Shown: in pieces, positions 1 through 7,932 of the stretch
Layout: each line of letters opens with the position of its first letter
How positions within the stretch are numbered: position 1 is the stretch's first letter
Assembly (NCBI GenBank): GCA_022616595.1
Contig: JAKEEL010000045.1
Span: 1-11,797, forward strand
Reading direction: 5' to 3'
DNA: 11,797 nucleotides
Source: Methylococcaceae bacterium
GTDB taxonomy: Bacteria > Pseudomonadota > Gammaproteobacteria > Methylococcales > UBA1147
The notes under the pieces: model-generated
What the model saw: the letters and a program-made list of their open reading frames with translations, nothing else
Told to the model about the DNA's origin: nothing
Databases searched by the model: none
Position numbers and translations under genes: made by a program

Positions 1-1
1 G

Positions 2-172
2 CAGCCGCAGCTCAGATTCAACCTGGTTCATGTCCTGATCACATCGGGAAGGCTCAAGGAAGCCGGTCAGGAACTGAAATTGATCCGGGAAAAGTTTCCG
101 AATGTCCGGGAAGAACATAAGCTAGCCAGTCTCGAAAGGATGTTCGCAAACGCAAGCGGTGGTTCAAACTAA
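2..172 (+). CDS. C-terminal fragment of a TPR-repeat protein (5' end outside window)
   Basis: An open frame runs from the left edge to a TAA at 170-172 and encodes 56 residues. The first 33 or so fit one tetratricopeptide repeat: a Leu/Asn/Leu helix, the turn SGRLKEA, a second helix QELKLIREKF and a closing Pro-Asn. A short polar tail follows (FANASGGSN). TPR proteins act as protein-protein scaffolds, and they often sit beside exopolysaccharide export or glycosyltransferase genes, which fits the neighbour starting 27 bases downstream. The protein's main function cannot be judged because the start is missing. Confidence 0.6.
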   Translation, partial: QPQLRFNLVHVLITSGRLKEAGQELKLIREKFPNVREEHKLASLERMFANASGGSN

Positions 173-199
173 CTTCTGATCTCTAGTGAGCAATACTGT

Positions 200-1120
200 A
201 TGGATTCGGTTAACAATTCCAACAAAAAAACGCCTCTGATTTTCACCTTGGTTTTACCCGCAAAAAACGAAACTATCGGGTTGCAGAAAATGCTTCCGAT
301 GCTGGTCCGGGACTATCCTGACGCGGAAATCATTGTCGTCAATGACGGTTCCAGCGATGATACGGCGCAACTTTGCAAAAAGTATCCGGTCCGACTCATT
401 TCCCACCCTTACAGCATGGGGAACGGCTCGGCGATCAAGACCGGCGCCCGTCACGCCTCGCACGAGAAAATCGTGTTTATGGATGCGGACGGCCAGCATG
501 ATCCCGGCGATATCCCGCGTCTCCTGGCGAGAATGGATGAAGGCTACGAAATGGTCGTCGGAGCGCGCCAACCATCCAGTCACGCCTCGATGTACAGAAG
601 GCTTGCGAACGCGACCTTCAATTCATTGGCCTCGGTTATGACCGGTTATCAGGTCCGGGATCTGACTTCCGGATTCAGGGCGGTCCGAACCCGGCATTTC
701 CGTAAATTCCTTTATTTGCTCCCGAACGGGTTCTCCTATCCGACCACCAGCACCATGGCATTCTTCCGTTCCGGACTGCCCGTGGGCTATGTTCCGATCA
801 GGGCGACCCGGCGGGAAGGCAAAAGCCACATCAGAATCTTTCGGGACGGATTCAGATTCGTGATCATCATTCTGAAAATCGGCGCGTTGTTTTCACCGAT
901 GCGAGTGTTCCTACCGATCGCGGGAGCCCTGTTTTTCACCGGGCTTTCCTATTATGTGTACACCTTCCATACCTTCGGCCGATTCACGAATATGAGCGCC
1001 CTGCTCTTCACCTCTTCCTTGTTGACCTTCCTCATCGGTCTCCTGTCCGAACAGGTTTCGTCGCTGCATTACCGCGGGGTCCAGGAAGACATGCGGCGGA
1101 CAAAACGCGATGATGGCTGA
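200..1120 (+). CDS. GT2-family glycosyltransferase, polyprenyl-phosphate sugar synthase-like, two C-terminal membrane helices
   Basis: This 306-residue protein has a GT-A glycosyltransferase domain at about residues 13-215. Visible motifs are the nucleotide-binding NDGSSDDT at 48-55, the DxD-type metal site DADGQ at 95-99 and DLTSGFR at 154-160, all typical of DPM1/GtrB-like enzymes that move a sugar from a nucleotide donor to a lipid carrier. Two hydrophobic segments near 235-257 and 265-285 should anchor it in the inner membrane with the catalytic domain in the cytoplasm. The ATG start has a modest upstream GTGAG. The end overlaps the next GT gene by 11 bases, so the two are probably co-transcribed. 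The sugar donor cannot be told from sequence. Confidence 0.88.
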   Translation: MDSVNNSNKKTPLIFTLVLPAKNETIGLQKMLPMLVRDYPDAEIIVVNDGSSDDTAQLCKKYPVRLISHPYSMGNGSAIKTGARHASHEKIVFMDADGQHDPGDIPRLLARMDEGYEMVVGARQPSSHASMYRRLANATFNSLASVMTGYQVRDLTSGFRAVRTRHFRKFLYLLPNGFSYPTTSTMAFFRSGLPVGYVPIRATRREGKSHIRIFRDGFRFVIIILKIGALFSPMRVFLPIAGALFFTGLSYYVYTFHTFGRFTNMSALLFTSSLLTFLIGLLSEQVSSLHYRGVQEDMRRTKRDDG

Positions 1121-2336
1121 ATCATCATTCGAGGCTCGCCACCCGCACACCGACGCGCACGAGATTAGCGAGTCGCCCAATCTTTCTGCCCGGCGCCGCC
1201 CGCGCATCCTGCTGATCACCCGCAATCTGCCGCCATTGCGCGGCGGCATGGAGCGGCTGAATCGACACATCGCGGAAGCACTGGCCGAATGGAGCGACCT
1301 GACCGTGATCGGTCCGGCCGGCAGCCGCGAATTCCTGCCAAGCCAAGTCGAAGTCGTGGAAATTCCGGTACGGCCGCTGTCCGGCTTCTTGCTGCGTGTA
1401 ATCCGGTCCGCCTGGATGCGCGCCGCGCAACCGCTCGACATCGTCCTGGCCGGAAGCGGCCTGACCGCGATCGGCGTCAAGCTGGCCGCCCTCCGCTCCG
1501 GTGCCAAGTCTGTTGCGTACTTGCACGGCCTGGATCTGATCGTGGCCCACCCGCTATACCATGCCATCTGGCTGCCCACTTTACGTCGGTTCGACCACGC
1601 CTTGGCCAACAGCGCCAACACCGCCGCCATCGCTATACGAAAGGGTGTCGCTCACGGCCGCGTCACGGTAATCAATCCCGGCGTCACCCTGGTGTCGACT
1701 TCGGACGCTTCGGGCAACGCATTCCGACACCGGAACAGGATTGACCGGCGCCCCGTGTTACTGTCGGTCGGACGGTTGACCGCGCGCAAGGGCCTGCCGG
1801 ATTTCGTTCGCCATGCACTGCCCGCGATCCGCCGCCGGTACCCGGATGTGCTGCTCGTAGTGATCGGGGACGAAGCCCCCGATGCGCTGACCGGCTCCGG
1901 TGGCGGCCGCGCGGCTCTGGAAACCCTGGCCGCCGAACTCGCGTTGTCCGACAATCTGCTGCTGCTCGGTCCCTGTGACGATGAAACCCTCGACCAAGCC
2001 TACTGCGCGGCCGACGTACACGTGTTCCCGGTACGCGAGGTGCCCGGCGACGTCGAAGGTTTCGGCATGGTCGCGATCGAGGCCGCCGCCCACGGCCTGC
2101 CAACCGTGGCTTTCGCCACAGGCGGCATTCCGGACGCCGTCAGCGCGGGCCGAAGCGGTTACCTGATTCCGCCAGGAGACTACGCGGATTTCGCGGAAAA
2201 GGTCTGCGAGATCCTCGCGGCGGGTCGCGAAGCGCCCATGCGCTCCAGCGCCCGCGAGAGCGCCAAGGGTTTCACTTGGGAAATCTTCGCAACTCGATTG
2301 CGTGAATCACTGTCTTCCATTCAGCGGGCGGAGTAA
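1110..2336 (+). CDS. GT4-family (GT-B fold) glycosyltransferase
   Basis: The 408-residue protein has a two-domain GT-B layout. The N-terminal domain begins with a Rossmann strand and the glycine-rich acceptor loop GGMERL at 45-50. The C-terminal domain begins around the SVGRLTARKG segment. It carries the retaining-GT4 signature EGFGMVAIE, in which E316 and E324 are the E-x7-E pair that contacts the donor sugar-nucleotide, followed by a GGIPD loop. The family transfers hexoses to lipid- or polysaccharide-bound acceptors in the cytoplasm; PimB-like mannosyltransferases are the closest in style. Two adjacent ATG codons open the gene (1110 and 1113), both inside the end of the preceding gene, and the ribosome site is weak, which suggests translational coupling. 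About 25 N-terminal residues before the fold look disordered. The next gene starts 2 bases downstream. Confidence 0.9.
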   Translation: MMAESSFEARHPHTDAHEISESPNLSARRRPRILLITRNLPPLRGGMERLNRHIAEALAEWSDLTVIGPAGSREFLPSQVEVVEIPVRPLSGFLLRVIRSAWMRAAQPLDIVLAGSGLTAIGVKLAALRSGAKSVAYLHGLDLIVAHPLYHAIWLPTLRRFDHALANSANTAAIAIRKGVAHGRVTVINPGVTLVSTSDASGNAFRHRNRIDRRPVLLSVGRLTARKGLPDFVRHALPAIRRRYPDVLLVVIGDEAPDALTGSGGGRAALETLAAELALSDNLLLLGPCDDETLDQAYCAADVHVFPVREVPGDVEGFGMVAIEAAAHGLPTVAFATGGIPDAVSAGRSGYLIPPGDYADFAEKVCEILAAGREAPMRSSARESAKGFTWEIFATRLRESLSSIQRAE

Positions 2337-2338
2337 CG

Positions 2339-3109
2339 ATGGCGCTGCACGAATCCGGACCGCTCGCCGGTCATGACGAGGTCAAACTTTTCTATGACAC
2401 CGAGTACTACGGCACCGGAACCGGAGGCGAGCCTCTGCCGTGGCATATGCGCGTGATCGCAGGCCGGCTTGGCGATCTCGGAGATCAACAGGTGCTCGAT
2501 GTGGCCTGCGGAAGCGGTGGATGGCTAGCTGAATTGGCCGCTCGCGGCGCAAAAGCCGCCGGCATGGACATTTCCGTCCGCGCCATTGCGGCATGCCGCG
2601 CCCGCCTGCCCGAGGCCGACATCCGGGAAGGCGTGGCCGAGGTACTACCGTTTGAAGCCGGTCGCTTCGAACTCGTCACCTGCCTGGGTTCGCTGGAACA
2701 CTTTATCGACCAGCCGGCCGCGCTTAAGGAAATGCGCCGGGTGGCCAAACCGGAAGCCCGATTCCTGATCCTGGTTCCGAACGCAGGCTTCCTCACCAGA
2801 CGGCTGGGCCTGTATGGCGGTACCCAGCAAGCGGCGGTCCGTGAAACGGTCCGGCCGATTGCCGAATGGCGACAGATGCTCGCCGATGCGGGGCTGACCG
2901 TCACGCATACCTGGCGCGACCTGCATCCGCTCAGCCGTGGCTGGATCGCGAAAGGACCGGCTTGGCAATGGCCGATGAGAGCCGCCCAAGCAATTGCTCT
3001 CGCCATTTGGCCAATTGGCTGGCAGTACCAGGTTTACTTCCTGTGTCGCAAAAACGGCCTTCTCACGGCACCTGCGGGCGATACCCTGACTTCCTCGATC
3101 AGCAACTGA
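2339..3109 (+). CDS. Class I SAM-dependent methyltransferase
   Basis: The 256-residue protein shows SAM-binding motif I, VLDVACGSGG at residues 52-61, then an acidic strand end (GMDIS) that would bind the ribose. A post-I region reads CLGSLEHF and is followed by a MRRVAKPEARFLILVPN stretch, the usual layout of a Methyltransf_11/25 Rossmann domain. The C-terminal part has a hydrophobic tryptophan-rich segment. Lying between two GT4 genes, it most likely O-methylates a sugar residue of the glycan, perhaps as a capping step; that role is inferred from context. The start is well supported by GGAG five bases before the ATG, overlapping the end of the upstream gene. Its stop abuts the next start directly. 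Confidence 0.88.
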   Translation: MALHESGPLAGHDEVKLFYDTEYYGTGTGGEPLPWHMRVIAGRLGDLGDQQVLDVACGSGGWLAELAARGAKAAGMDISVRAIAACRARLPEADIREGVAEVLPFEAGRFELVTCLGSLEHFIDQPAALKEMRRVAKPEARFLILVPNAGFLTRRLGLYGGTQQAAVRETVRPIAEWRQMLADAGLTVTHTWRDLHPLSRGWIAKGPAWQWPMRAAQAIALAIWPIGWQYQVYFLCRKNGLLTAPAGDTLTSSISN

Positions 3110-4195
3110 ATGGACTCGATGGACCGATCATGCACTGAGATCAAGCGGCTACGCGTCTGGCTACCGGCAGTCAAAGCCGGAAGCGGCGCCGATGTGTTCG
3201 TGGAGCGGCTGGCAGCCGGCCTGGCCCGAGCCGGTCATGACCCGATCGTGCAGTGGTTTCCGCACCGCTGCGAGCTGATGCCTTGGCGACTCAAGCGCGT
3301 GCCGGCCCCGCCCGGCGTGGATCTCGTGCATGCCAATTCCTGGCAAGGCTTCGCCTTCAAGCGCCCGGGATTACCGCTGGTGGTCACCGAGCATCACTAC
3401 ATCCTGCACCCGCTGTTCAAGTCCCATCGGGGTACGCTGCAACGCGTCTACCACACGTTGTTCATCGCACAGTGCATCCAGCGCTCCTATCGCTGCGCCG
3501 ATGCCTTGGTGGCGGTCAGCAATCACACCGCCGAGGCCATGAAGGCGAGATTTTCCAAGCCCGTCAGCGTAGTCCACAACTGGATCGACGCCGAGCGCTA
3601 CCGTGCCGGGGTGCCCGAAGTTTTGACCGCCCCGCGAAGAGACCGCAATTTCAGGCTACTTTTTGTCGGCAATCCTTCGCGGTGGAAAGGAACAGACGTG
3701 CTTCCAAAGCTCGCCGCGCGGCTCGGCGAACGATTCGAGATCTGGTGTCTGGGCGGTCTCAGAAAAAGCTTCGGCCGTTTCAAGGGCCACGCCAACCTGA
3801 TCCCGCTGCGCCGGGTCGCACCGGACCGGATGCCCATGCTCTACGGCCAAGTGGATGCGGTGCTGATAACCGCGCGCTACGAAGCCTTCGGCTATGTGGC
3901 ACTGGAGGCGATGGCCTGCGGCAAACCCGTGATCGGTTTCGGCAACACCGGTACCCGCGAGGTGTGCATCCATGACGAAACCGCACTCCTGAGCCCGACG
4001 GATGATCTGGGCGCGCTGGCCGGCAGTTGCGAACGTGTCGCATCGGACGGAAAACTGGCTGAAAGACTGGGCGTCAACGGATACCGCCGGGCGCTGACCG
4101 TGTTCAGTCAGACCGGAGCCATTTCGGCATATTTGAAGACATATCGCGATCTTTTGGAAATAAATTCCGCGTCAACCAATTGTGCCTCTCGGTAA
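3110..4195 (+). CDS. GT4-family (GT-B fold) glycosyltransferase
   Basis: The 361-residue protein has an N-terminal glycine/alanine acceptor region (KAGSGADVFVERLA), a conserved VTEHHY segment and VSNHTAEAM, then the linker VVHNWID typical of GT4 enzymes. The C-terminal domain opens with LLFVGNPSRWKG and carries EAFGYVALE, whose E258 and E266 form the E-x7-E donor-binding pair. It is slightly shorter than the other GT4 here and only distantly similar to it by eye. The first ATG directly follows the stop of the methyltransferase gene; an in-frame ATG at 3119 is an equally plausible start because no strong ribosome site precedes either. It is the last gene of the + strand run. The linkage it makes is unknown. 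Confidence 0.88.
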   Translation: MDSMDRSCTEIKRLRVWLPAVKAGSGADVFVERLAAGLARAGHDPIVQWFPHRCELMPWRLKRVPAPPGVDLVHANSWQGFAFKRPGLPLVVTEHHYILHPLFKSHRGTLQRVYHTLFIAQCIQRSYRCADALVAVSNHTAEAMKARFSKPVSVVHNWIDAERYRAGVPEVLTAPRRDRNFRLLFVGNPSRWKGTDVLPKLAARLGERFEIWCLGGLRKSFGRFKGHANLIPLRRVAPDRMPMLYGQVDAVLITARYEAFGYVALEAMACGKPVIGFGNTGTREVCIHDETALLSPTDDLGALAGSCERVASDGKLAERLGVNGYRRALTVFSQTGAISAYLKTYRDLLEINSASTNCASR

Positions 4196-4307
4196 TTTTG
4201 TCCATCATCAGACTGTAGAATTCACCCACTTGGTTTATAGTATGGCAAGTATTGATCTTATGGACCTGTACATGAATTCCGGGAAAGCGCACGATTTGCC
4301 CGGTTCC

Positions 4308-4334
4308 GCCGGTGGGTTTCGCATTCCCGCCAGC
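4308..4334 (+). other. Possible stem-loop in the leader of the MNT/HEPN module
   Basis: GCCGGTGGG at 4308-4316 can pair with CCCGCCAGC at 4326-4334 as RNA, with one G-U pair and one mismatch in nine, around a 9-base loop. It ends 20 bases before the antitoxin ATG, just upstream of the AAGG ribosome site. It could be a leader structure or chance in GC-rich sequence. There is no T-run after it, so it does not look like a terminator. The rest of 4196-4354 shows only weak promoter-like AT-rich sequence near 4230-4245. Confidence 0.25.
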
Positions 4335-4354
4335 CTGGTTTACAAGGTTTGACA

Positions 4355-4666
4355 ATGCGCCTGACTCCGCGGCAAATCCGAATTTTCAAAATGACGGTGC
4401 TTCGTCACTTCGGCGAAAACACCCTTGTCTGGCTTTTCGGTTCGCGCGTGGACGACCGGCGAAAGGGCGGGGACTATGATTTCTACTTCGAAACCGAACT
4501 TGTCGACCCGGATGAGATCCTGGATCGAAAGCTTGCTCTGCTGGCAGATCTGCACAGCACTGCGGAGTTCGAGGACGAAAAGATCGATCTCGTTATCCGC
4601 CCCGGCGCACCGGGTCAGGACCTGCCTATATTCCACATCGCCAAGGCGGACGGAATCCGATTGTGA
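4355..4666 (+). CDS. MNT-domain nucleotidyltransferase, antitoxin of an MNT/HEPN module
   Basis: This 103-residue minimal nucleotidyltransferase has the pol-beta-fold signature: G29-S30, then D40-Y-D42 after nine residues (GSRVDDRRKGGDYDF), and a likely third metal-binding Asp at D78 in KIDLVI. The catalytic residues look intact. In characterised pairs of this type (MntA/HepT) the enzyme adds AMP units to a tyrosine of the HEPN toxin and so silences it. I chose the ATG at 4355 because AAGG stands seven bases before it; a TTG two codons earlier is possible. The stop overlaps the next start by four bases, as expected for a co-translated toxin-antitoxin pair. Confidence 0.85.
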   Translation: MRLTPRQIRIFKMTVLRHFGENTLVWLFGSRVDDRRKGGDYDFYFETELVDPDEILDRKLALLADLHSTAEFEDEKIDLVIRPGAPGQDLPIFHIAKADGIRL

Positions 4667-5163
4667 AAGTATCCGCCAAACTCCAAGCCGCTTTGTCCGA
4701 GTGTGCCTTACGTGCCGAAGTACTCGGAGAAGCCATGAACGACTGGGAAGGGGCGCGTGTGAGCACTGACCAAACGCCGAATTTGACTGGATTTCAACGG
4801 CGCCTGCTGGATCAGTTGGCCTATCGATTCTCGAAACTACAGGACAGCCTCGGAGAAAAAGTGCTGCCCGGCCTGCTTGATCTGGCCGAGGAACCTTTGC
4901 CGGAAGAGACCCCTTTCGCGGTCAAGCTGCAACGTCTGGAGCGCCTCGGCGTCGTTGAAGTCGAGGTGTGGCGCATGCTGCGCGAACTGCGCAATCAGAT
5001 CGCCCACGAGTACATCGACCAGCCGGCGCTCAGGGCCGCCGCGATCGATCGCTTTCTGGAAGGTGTTGCAAGACTCATCGGCATCTGGCGGCAAGCCGGA
5101 GCCTTCGTCCGGCACAGAATCGACAACGACCCGCCGCAAGCCTGGCCGAAGACAATTGATTAG
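4663..5163 (+). CDS. HEPN-domain toxin, probable RNase partner of the MNT antitoxin
   Basis: The 166-residue, mostly alpha-helical protein carries the HEPN RNase signature R110-N-Q-I-A-H115-E-Y117, that is RX4HXY. Arg and His form the RNase site in the family, and the Tyr is the residue AMPylated by MntA-type antitoxins. The GTG start lies inside the end of the antitoxin gene (GTGA overlap). It is longer than common HepT/DUF86 proteins, with about 30 additional N-terminal residues before the FQRRLLDQLAYRFSKLQD helix. Only nine bases separate its stop from the convergent glycosyltransferase gene, leaving no space for a separate terminator. Function is inferred from the motif and the pairing. 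Confidence 0.82.
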   Translation: MKVSAKLQAALSECALRAEVLGEAMNDWEGARVSTDQTPNLTGFQRRLLDQLAYRFSKLQDSLGEKVLPGLLDLAEEPLPEETPFAVKLQRLERLGVVEVEVWRMLRELRNQIAHEYIDQPALRAAAIDRFLEGVARLIGIWRQAGAFVRHRIDNDPPQAWPKTID

Positions 5164-5172
5164 ACTGCCCGT

Positions 5173-6222
5173 TCATGATCGCCTCAAGAATCGGATCGCC
5201 AAATACTTGGACAATTGTAGCACCGACAATGGCCTGGAACGGACCATCGTTGCGGCTTCACGAGCGTGGGCCAGCATCGGTCCGAATCTGAAGTGACCCA
5301 GCTCAATCAGCGCAAACCCCAGGCTCTCGTACAAGAGCCTTCCGCGGATGATTCCAGCGTACTCGGATTCCGCGTGCAACTCGCCGATTGCGCGCAAAGT
5401 CCTGATTCCGGTCAGGCGGCGCTCGACCGAAGTACGACCGCTCCAGATTCCCGCCCCATGAATCCGGTAAACCGGCGGCTCGATATTTGCGACGAACCTG
5501 CCGCCTCCGAATTTCCCGAGGAATGAAAAAATGTAGGTATCGGCGTTCGCGATCGCCAGAAAATTATCGGGTATGACTGAATGCTTGAATACATTGCGGA
5601 ACAGGCTGGCGCGCGTGGGCACCCGGGCGCCCAGGGCGAGGTCTTGCCGGCTCAGGTCACGACAAAATCGCCGCTTCAGCTCCGGGCCGCCGGCGATCCC
5701 GGAATCGGATTCCATCCTCGCGTTCGTAAACGCGAGCGCGCAGTTAGTATCGCGTTCAAGGGCCTGCGTCAGCTTCTCGATCTGCCGAACGTCCACCCAA
5801 TAGTCGTCACCTTCGCAGATCGCGATGTACTTTCCTCTGGCGGCCGCCAGAAGGCAGATGAAATTGAAGCGGCCGCTCGGCTTGCCGTCAATTTTGATGT
5901 TATTCCGGCGATCGTTCAGTATCAGGCTGATTCGGTCCGGATGTTTTTCCAGATATCGCCGGCATGTTTCTCGGGTTCGGTCATCGGAATCATCCTCGCC
6001 GATCAGGATTTCAATCGGAAATCGCGTACTCTGCGCCAGGATACCGTCCAAGCACTGCGTGATGTATGCTTCATGGTTGAAAGTCGATACGATCACCGAA
6101 ACCAGGGGGTCGCGGACGGGTTCGGGATTGCAAACCTGGATCGGCACGTTCGTGTATCGGCGTACCAGGTCGGGGATCGTTCGCCGGTTCCTCGCTGACG
6201 CATTCTGTAAGTAGGGCTGCAT
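5173..6222 (-). CDS. GT2-family glycosyltransferase (EGDDYW type)
   Basis: Read from the ATG at 6222 the protein has 349 residues. An N-terminal leader of about 38 residues precedes the GT-A domain, which begins LVSVIVSTFNHE (40-51). The donor-binding acidic cluster is EDDSDDRT at 76-83 and the metal-binding motif is EGDDYW at 137-142, a form frequent in capsule and O-antigen glycosyltransferases. No membrane segments are evident, so it should be a cytoplasmic or peripheral enzyme. It follows the aminotransferase gene on the same strand and may transfer the amino sugar that enzyme makes (inference). Start uncertainty: a TTG at 6261, overlapping the upstream stop by 14 bases and preceded by GAGGTG, would add 13 residues; the ATG at 6222 has only a distant GAAGG. 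Confidence 0.85.
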   Translation of the reverse strand: MQPYLQNASARNRRTIPDLVRRYTNVPIQVCNPEPVRDPLVSVIVSTFNHEAYITQCLDGILAQSTRFPIEILIGEDDSDDRTRETCRRYLEKHPDRISLILNDRRNNIKIDGKPSGRFNFICLLAAARGKYIAICEGDDYWVDVRQIEKLTQALERDTNCALAFTNARMESDSGIAGGPELKRRFCRDLSRQDLALGARVPTRASLFRNVFKHSVIPDNFLAIANADTYIFSFLGKFGGGRFVANIEPPVYRIHGAGIWSGRTSVERRLTGIRTLRAIGELHAESEYAGIIRGRLLYESLGFALIELGHFRFGPMLAHAREAATMVRSRPLSVLQLSKYLAIRFLRRS

Positions 6223-6247
6223 GGTCCGGGCGGCCGCGCCTTCGCTC

Positions 6248-7519
6248 TCAACCGTTTGCAAGGACGCGCATCACCTCGCCAATCACCGCGATTGCGCCGT
6301 CGGGCAGGCCGGATCCGTTGGGCAGCAGCAGGACCCGCTCGGCAATCCGTTCCGTGTTGGGCAACAGGAGGCCGGCATGCGGAAACAGATCGCGGTAGGG
6401 TTTCATCCGATGACATCCCGGCCAGAAATAACGGCGGGCCAGGATATTTTCGGCGTGCAAGGCCTCCACCATCCGGTCGCGCGAGACCGGAAAGTCCGGC
6501 CCTACTTCGACGACGATGTAGTGGTAATTGTTGCGCTCGGTATGATCGTAGTCGCGCACCGAAATCCCCGGTATTTCGGACAGCAGTTCGCGATAGACGG
6601 CGTGGTTGCGGCGATTGATTGCAACGGTGTTGTCGAAGTCGTCCAGATTGACCAGGCCCATCGCCGCACAGATTTCGACCATCTTGCCGTTGGTTCCCGG
6701 ATGGATCACGTTGTCGAAGCCGGCGAAGCCGAAGTTACGCATCAGCCGCATGGCCTCGGCCAGTTCGCCGTCATTGGTGACGACCGCACCGCCCTCCAGG
6801 GAGTTGAACGATTTGGTGGCATGAAAGCTGAACACCTCGGCCCGGCCGAATCCTCCGATCATTTGGCCGTTATGCGAACAACCGAAGGCGTGTGCGGCGT
6901 CGAACATCAATTGCAGACCATGCTGGTCCGCGATCGCCTGCAGTGCCTCCACCGGCGCGGCGCGTCCCCACAGATGCACTCCGATGATGCCGGAGGTTTT
7001 CGGCGTGATCATGCGCCGCACCGCATCGGGGTCGAGCGTGTGGATCGCGGGATCGATGTCGGCGAACACCGGAGTTATCGCCTGCCAGTGCAAGGCATGA
7101 GCGGTCGCGATGAAAGTATACGATGGAACAATGACCTCTCCTTCCAGGCCCAGTGCGCGAATCGCGATCTCCAGCGCGATCGTGCCGTTGCACATCGCGA
7201 CGCAGTGACGCACGCCCAGGTATTCCGCAAGGCGCCGCTCCAACTCCCGCACCAACGGGCCGTCATTGGTCAGCCAGCGGCGGTCATAGATTTCGCCTGC
7301 ATAGCGAAGAAATGCTTCCCGGTCGCCGAGGTTGGGCCGTCCTACATGGACCGGTTGATCGAAGGCGGGGGGAGCGCCATGGATGGCCAGGTCGGCCGTC
7401 GAACGGATTTGTTTGATGCGCGAACCTGAAAACGTAGAGCGGGGACTGGGACAGCCGCCGCTTTCAAGGTTCCCGCAAGACCCTGTTGCAATGGGCAACC
7501 CCGGTGTCATCGTTCGCAT
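6248..7519 (-). CDS. DegT/DnrJ/EryC1/StrS-family PLP aminotransferase, VioA-like sugar aminotransferase
   Basis: The 423-residue protein is a fold-type I PLP enzyme that transaminates a nucleotide-linked keto-sugar. K236 in SFHATKSFNSLEGG is the Schiff-base lysine; D207 in FDAAHAFG is the residue that contacts the PLP pyridine nitrogen. WLTNDGPLV and the CNGTIALEIA cofactor loop are also present. The HATK-x-x-N-x-x-EGG wording is closer to VioA-type enzymes, which make dTDP-4-amino-4,6-dideoxyglucose, than to ArnB, WecE or Per types as I remember them, but the product is inferred. The conserved body begins only near residue 45 (IHGAPPAFDQPVHVG), so the first 45 residues are an unusual extension; no ATG, GTG or TTG lies nearer the body than the TTG at codon 8. 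A second ATG is at codon 4. A - strand promoter lies about 150 bases upstream. Confidence 0.88.
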   Translation of the reverse strand: MRTMTPGLPIATGSCGNLESGGCPSPRSTFSGSRIKQIRSTADLAIHGAPPAFDQPVHVGRPNLGDREAFLRYAGEIYDRRWLTNDGPLVRELERRLAEYLGVRHCVAMCNGTIALEIAIRALGLEGEVIVPSYTFIATAHALHWQAITPVFADIDPAIHTLDPDAVRRMITPKTSGIIGVHLWGRAAPVEALQAIADQHGLQLMFDAAHAFGCSHNGQMIGGFGRAEVFSFHATKSFNSLEGGAVVTNDGELAEAMRLMRNFGFAGFDNVIHPGTNGKMVEICAAMGLVNLDDFDNTVAINRRNHAVYRELLSEIPGISVRDYDHTERNNYHYIVVEVGPDFPVSRDRMVEALHAENILARRYFWPGCHRMKPYRDLFPHAGLLLPNTERIAERVLLLPNGSGLPDGAIAVIGEVMRVLANG

Positions 7520-7932
7520 GGCAGTATTTCAGCAATTGGTGCGGCCGCGCCATGTTCCGGGTCGGATAATGTCGGTCTCCGCGGCGGCCGGTTCATCGCA
7601 CCCCGTGGTCCGATCAGGGCGAAGCAAACGGGCGAATCGGAAAAATGAGTGGCCTTTTTCATCAATCAAAACATAGTCTGCACCGGATGAGTTGTCAAAC
7701 TGGATTCAGGGACAAGTCTGTTCCGAAAGGATCACGCCATGAACGCTGGATTTGATCCTGTAACCTGCTAAAGTTTCTTGAAGACGGACGGAATTTGTAT
7801 CCCATTCTGGACGTTTTTCCCGGAACGGACCTCGACTCGCGATTATTAACTGTGTTGTACTTCCGCAGCGAAGCGCGAGAATCGTGTACTTCGCGGATAC
7901 CCGGCACGCGTATGGTAGAGCGCAGACTGATC
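7520..7932. other. Divergent intergenic region between the aminotransferase and acyltransferase genes
   Basis: This stretch separates two divergently read operons. It holds the - strand promoter at 7670-7698. The + strand frame of the downstream gene is open from 7795 (TTG), but the residues it encodes before about 7912 do not resemble LpxD-family sequence, so I treat them as leader rather than coding. I see no strong promoter for the + strand operon, no tRNA and no clear operator. A 6-base inverted repeat (7868-7873 with 7889-7894) is too short to interpret. Confidence 0.4.
7670..7698 (-). promoter_or_regulatory. Predicted sigma70-type promoter for the aminotransferase/GT2 transcript
   Basis: On the - strand the -35 hexamer is a perfect TTGACA (7693-7698) and the -10 hexamer is TATGTT (7670-7675, four of six consensus bases), with the ideal 17-base spacer. 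Transcription would start near 7663 and run toward the aminotransferase, leaving a 5' leader of about 140 bases before the ATG at 7519. It is the best promoter-like element I see in the window. Confidence 0.55.

Noticed and set aside
911..1630. A 239-codon - strand open frame across two GT genes
   Set aside because: It spans the junction of two well-supported + strand genes and encodes an Arg/Ser-rich product typical of shadow frames in GC-rich DNA.
3253..3975. A 240-codon + strand open frame in another phase
   Set aside because: It overlaps the GT4 gene with the E-x7-E signature and gives an Arg/Ala-rich low-complexity product.
4196..4354. Promoter-like AT-rich sequence (TATAGT near 4236) before the MNT gene
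   Set aside because: No -35 hexamer with acceptable match lies at 16-18 bases upstream, so I did not call a promoter.
5152..5217. The octamer GACAATTG occurring twice near the convergent gene ends
   Set aside because: An 8-base direct repeat within 70 bases is too short to support a mobile-element or attachment-site claim.
5581..6198. A 205-codon + strand open frame
   Set aside because: It is antisense to the GT2 gene carrying EDDSDD and EGDDYW; no recognisable motif in the + frame.
6221..7429. A 402-codon + strand open frame
   Set aside because: It is antisense to the aminotransferase, whose PLP lysine, Asp and cofactor motifs are clear on the - strand. The + frame product is His/Asp-rich with no family features.
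7795..7932. N-terminal extension of the LpxD-like gene from a TTG
   Set aside because: The extra residues do not look like LpxD-family sequence, and starting at 7933 gives the normal family length, so I treated this as leader.
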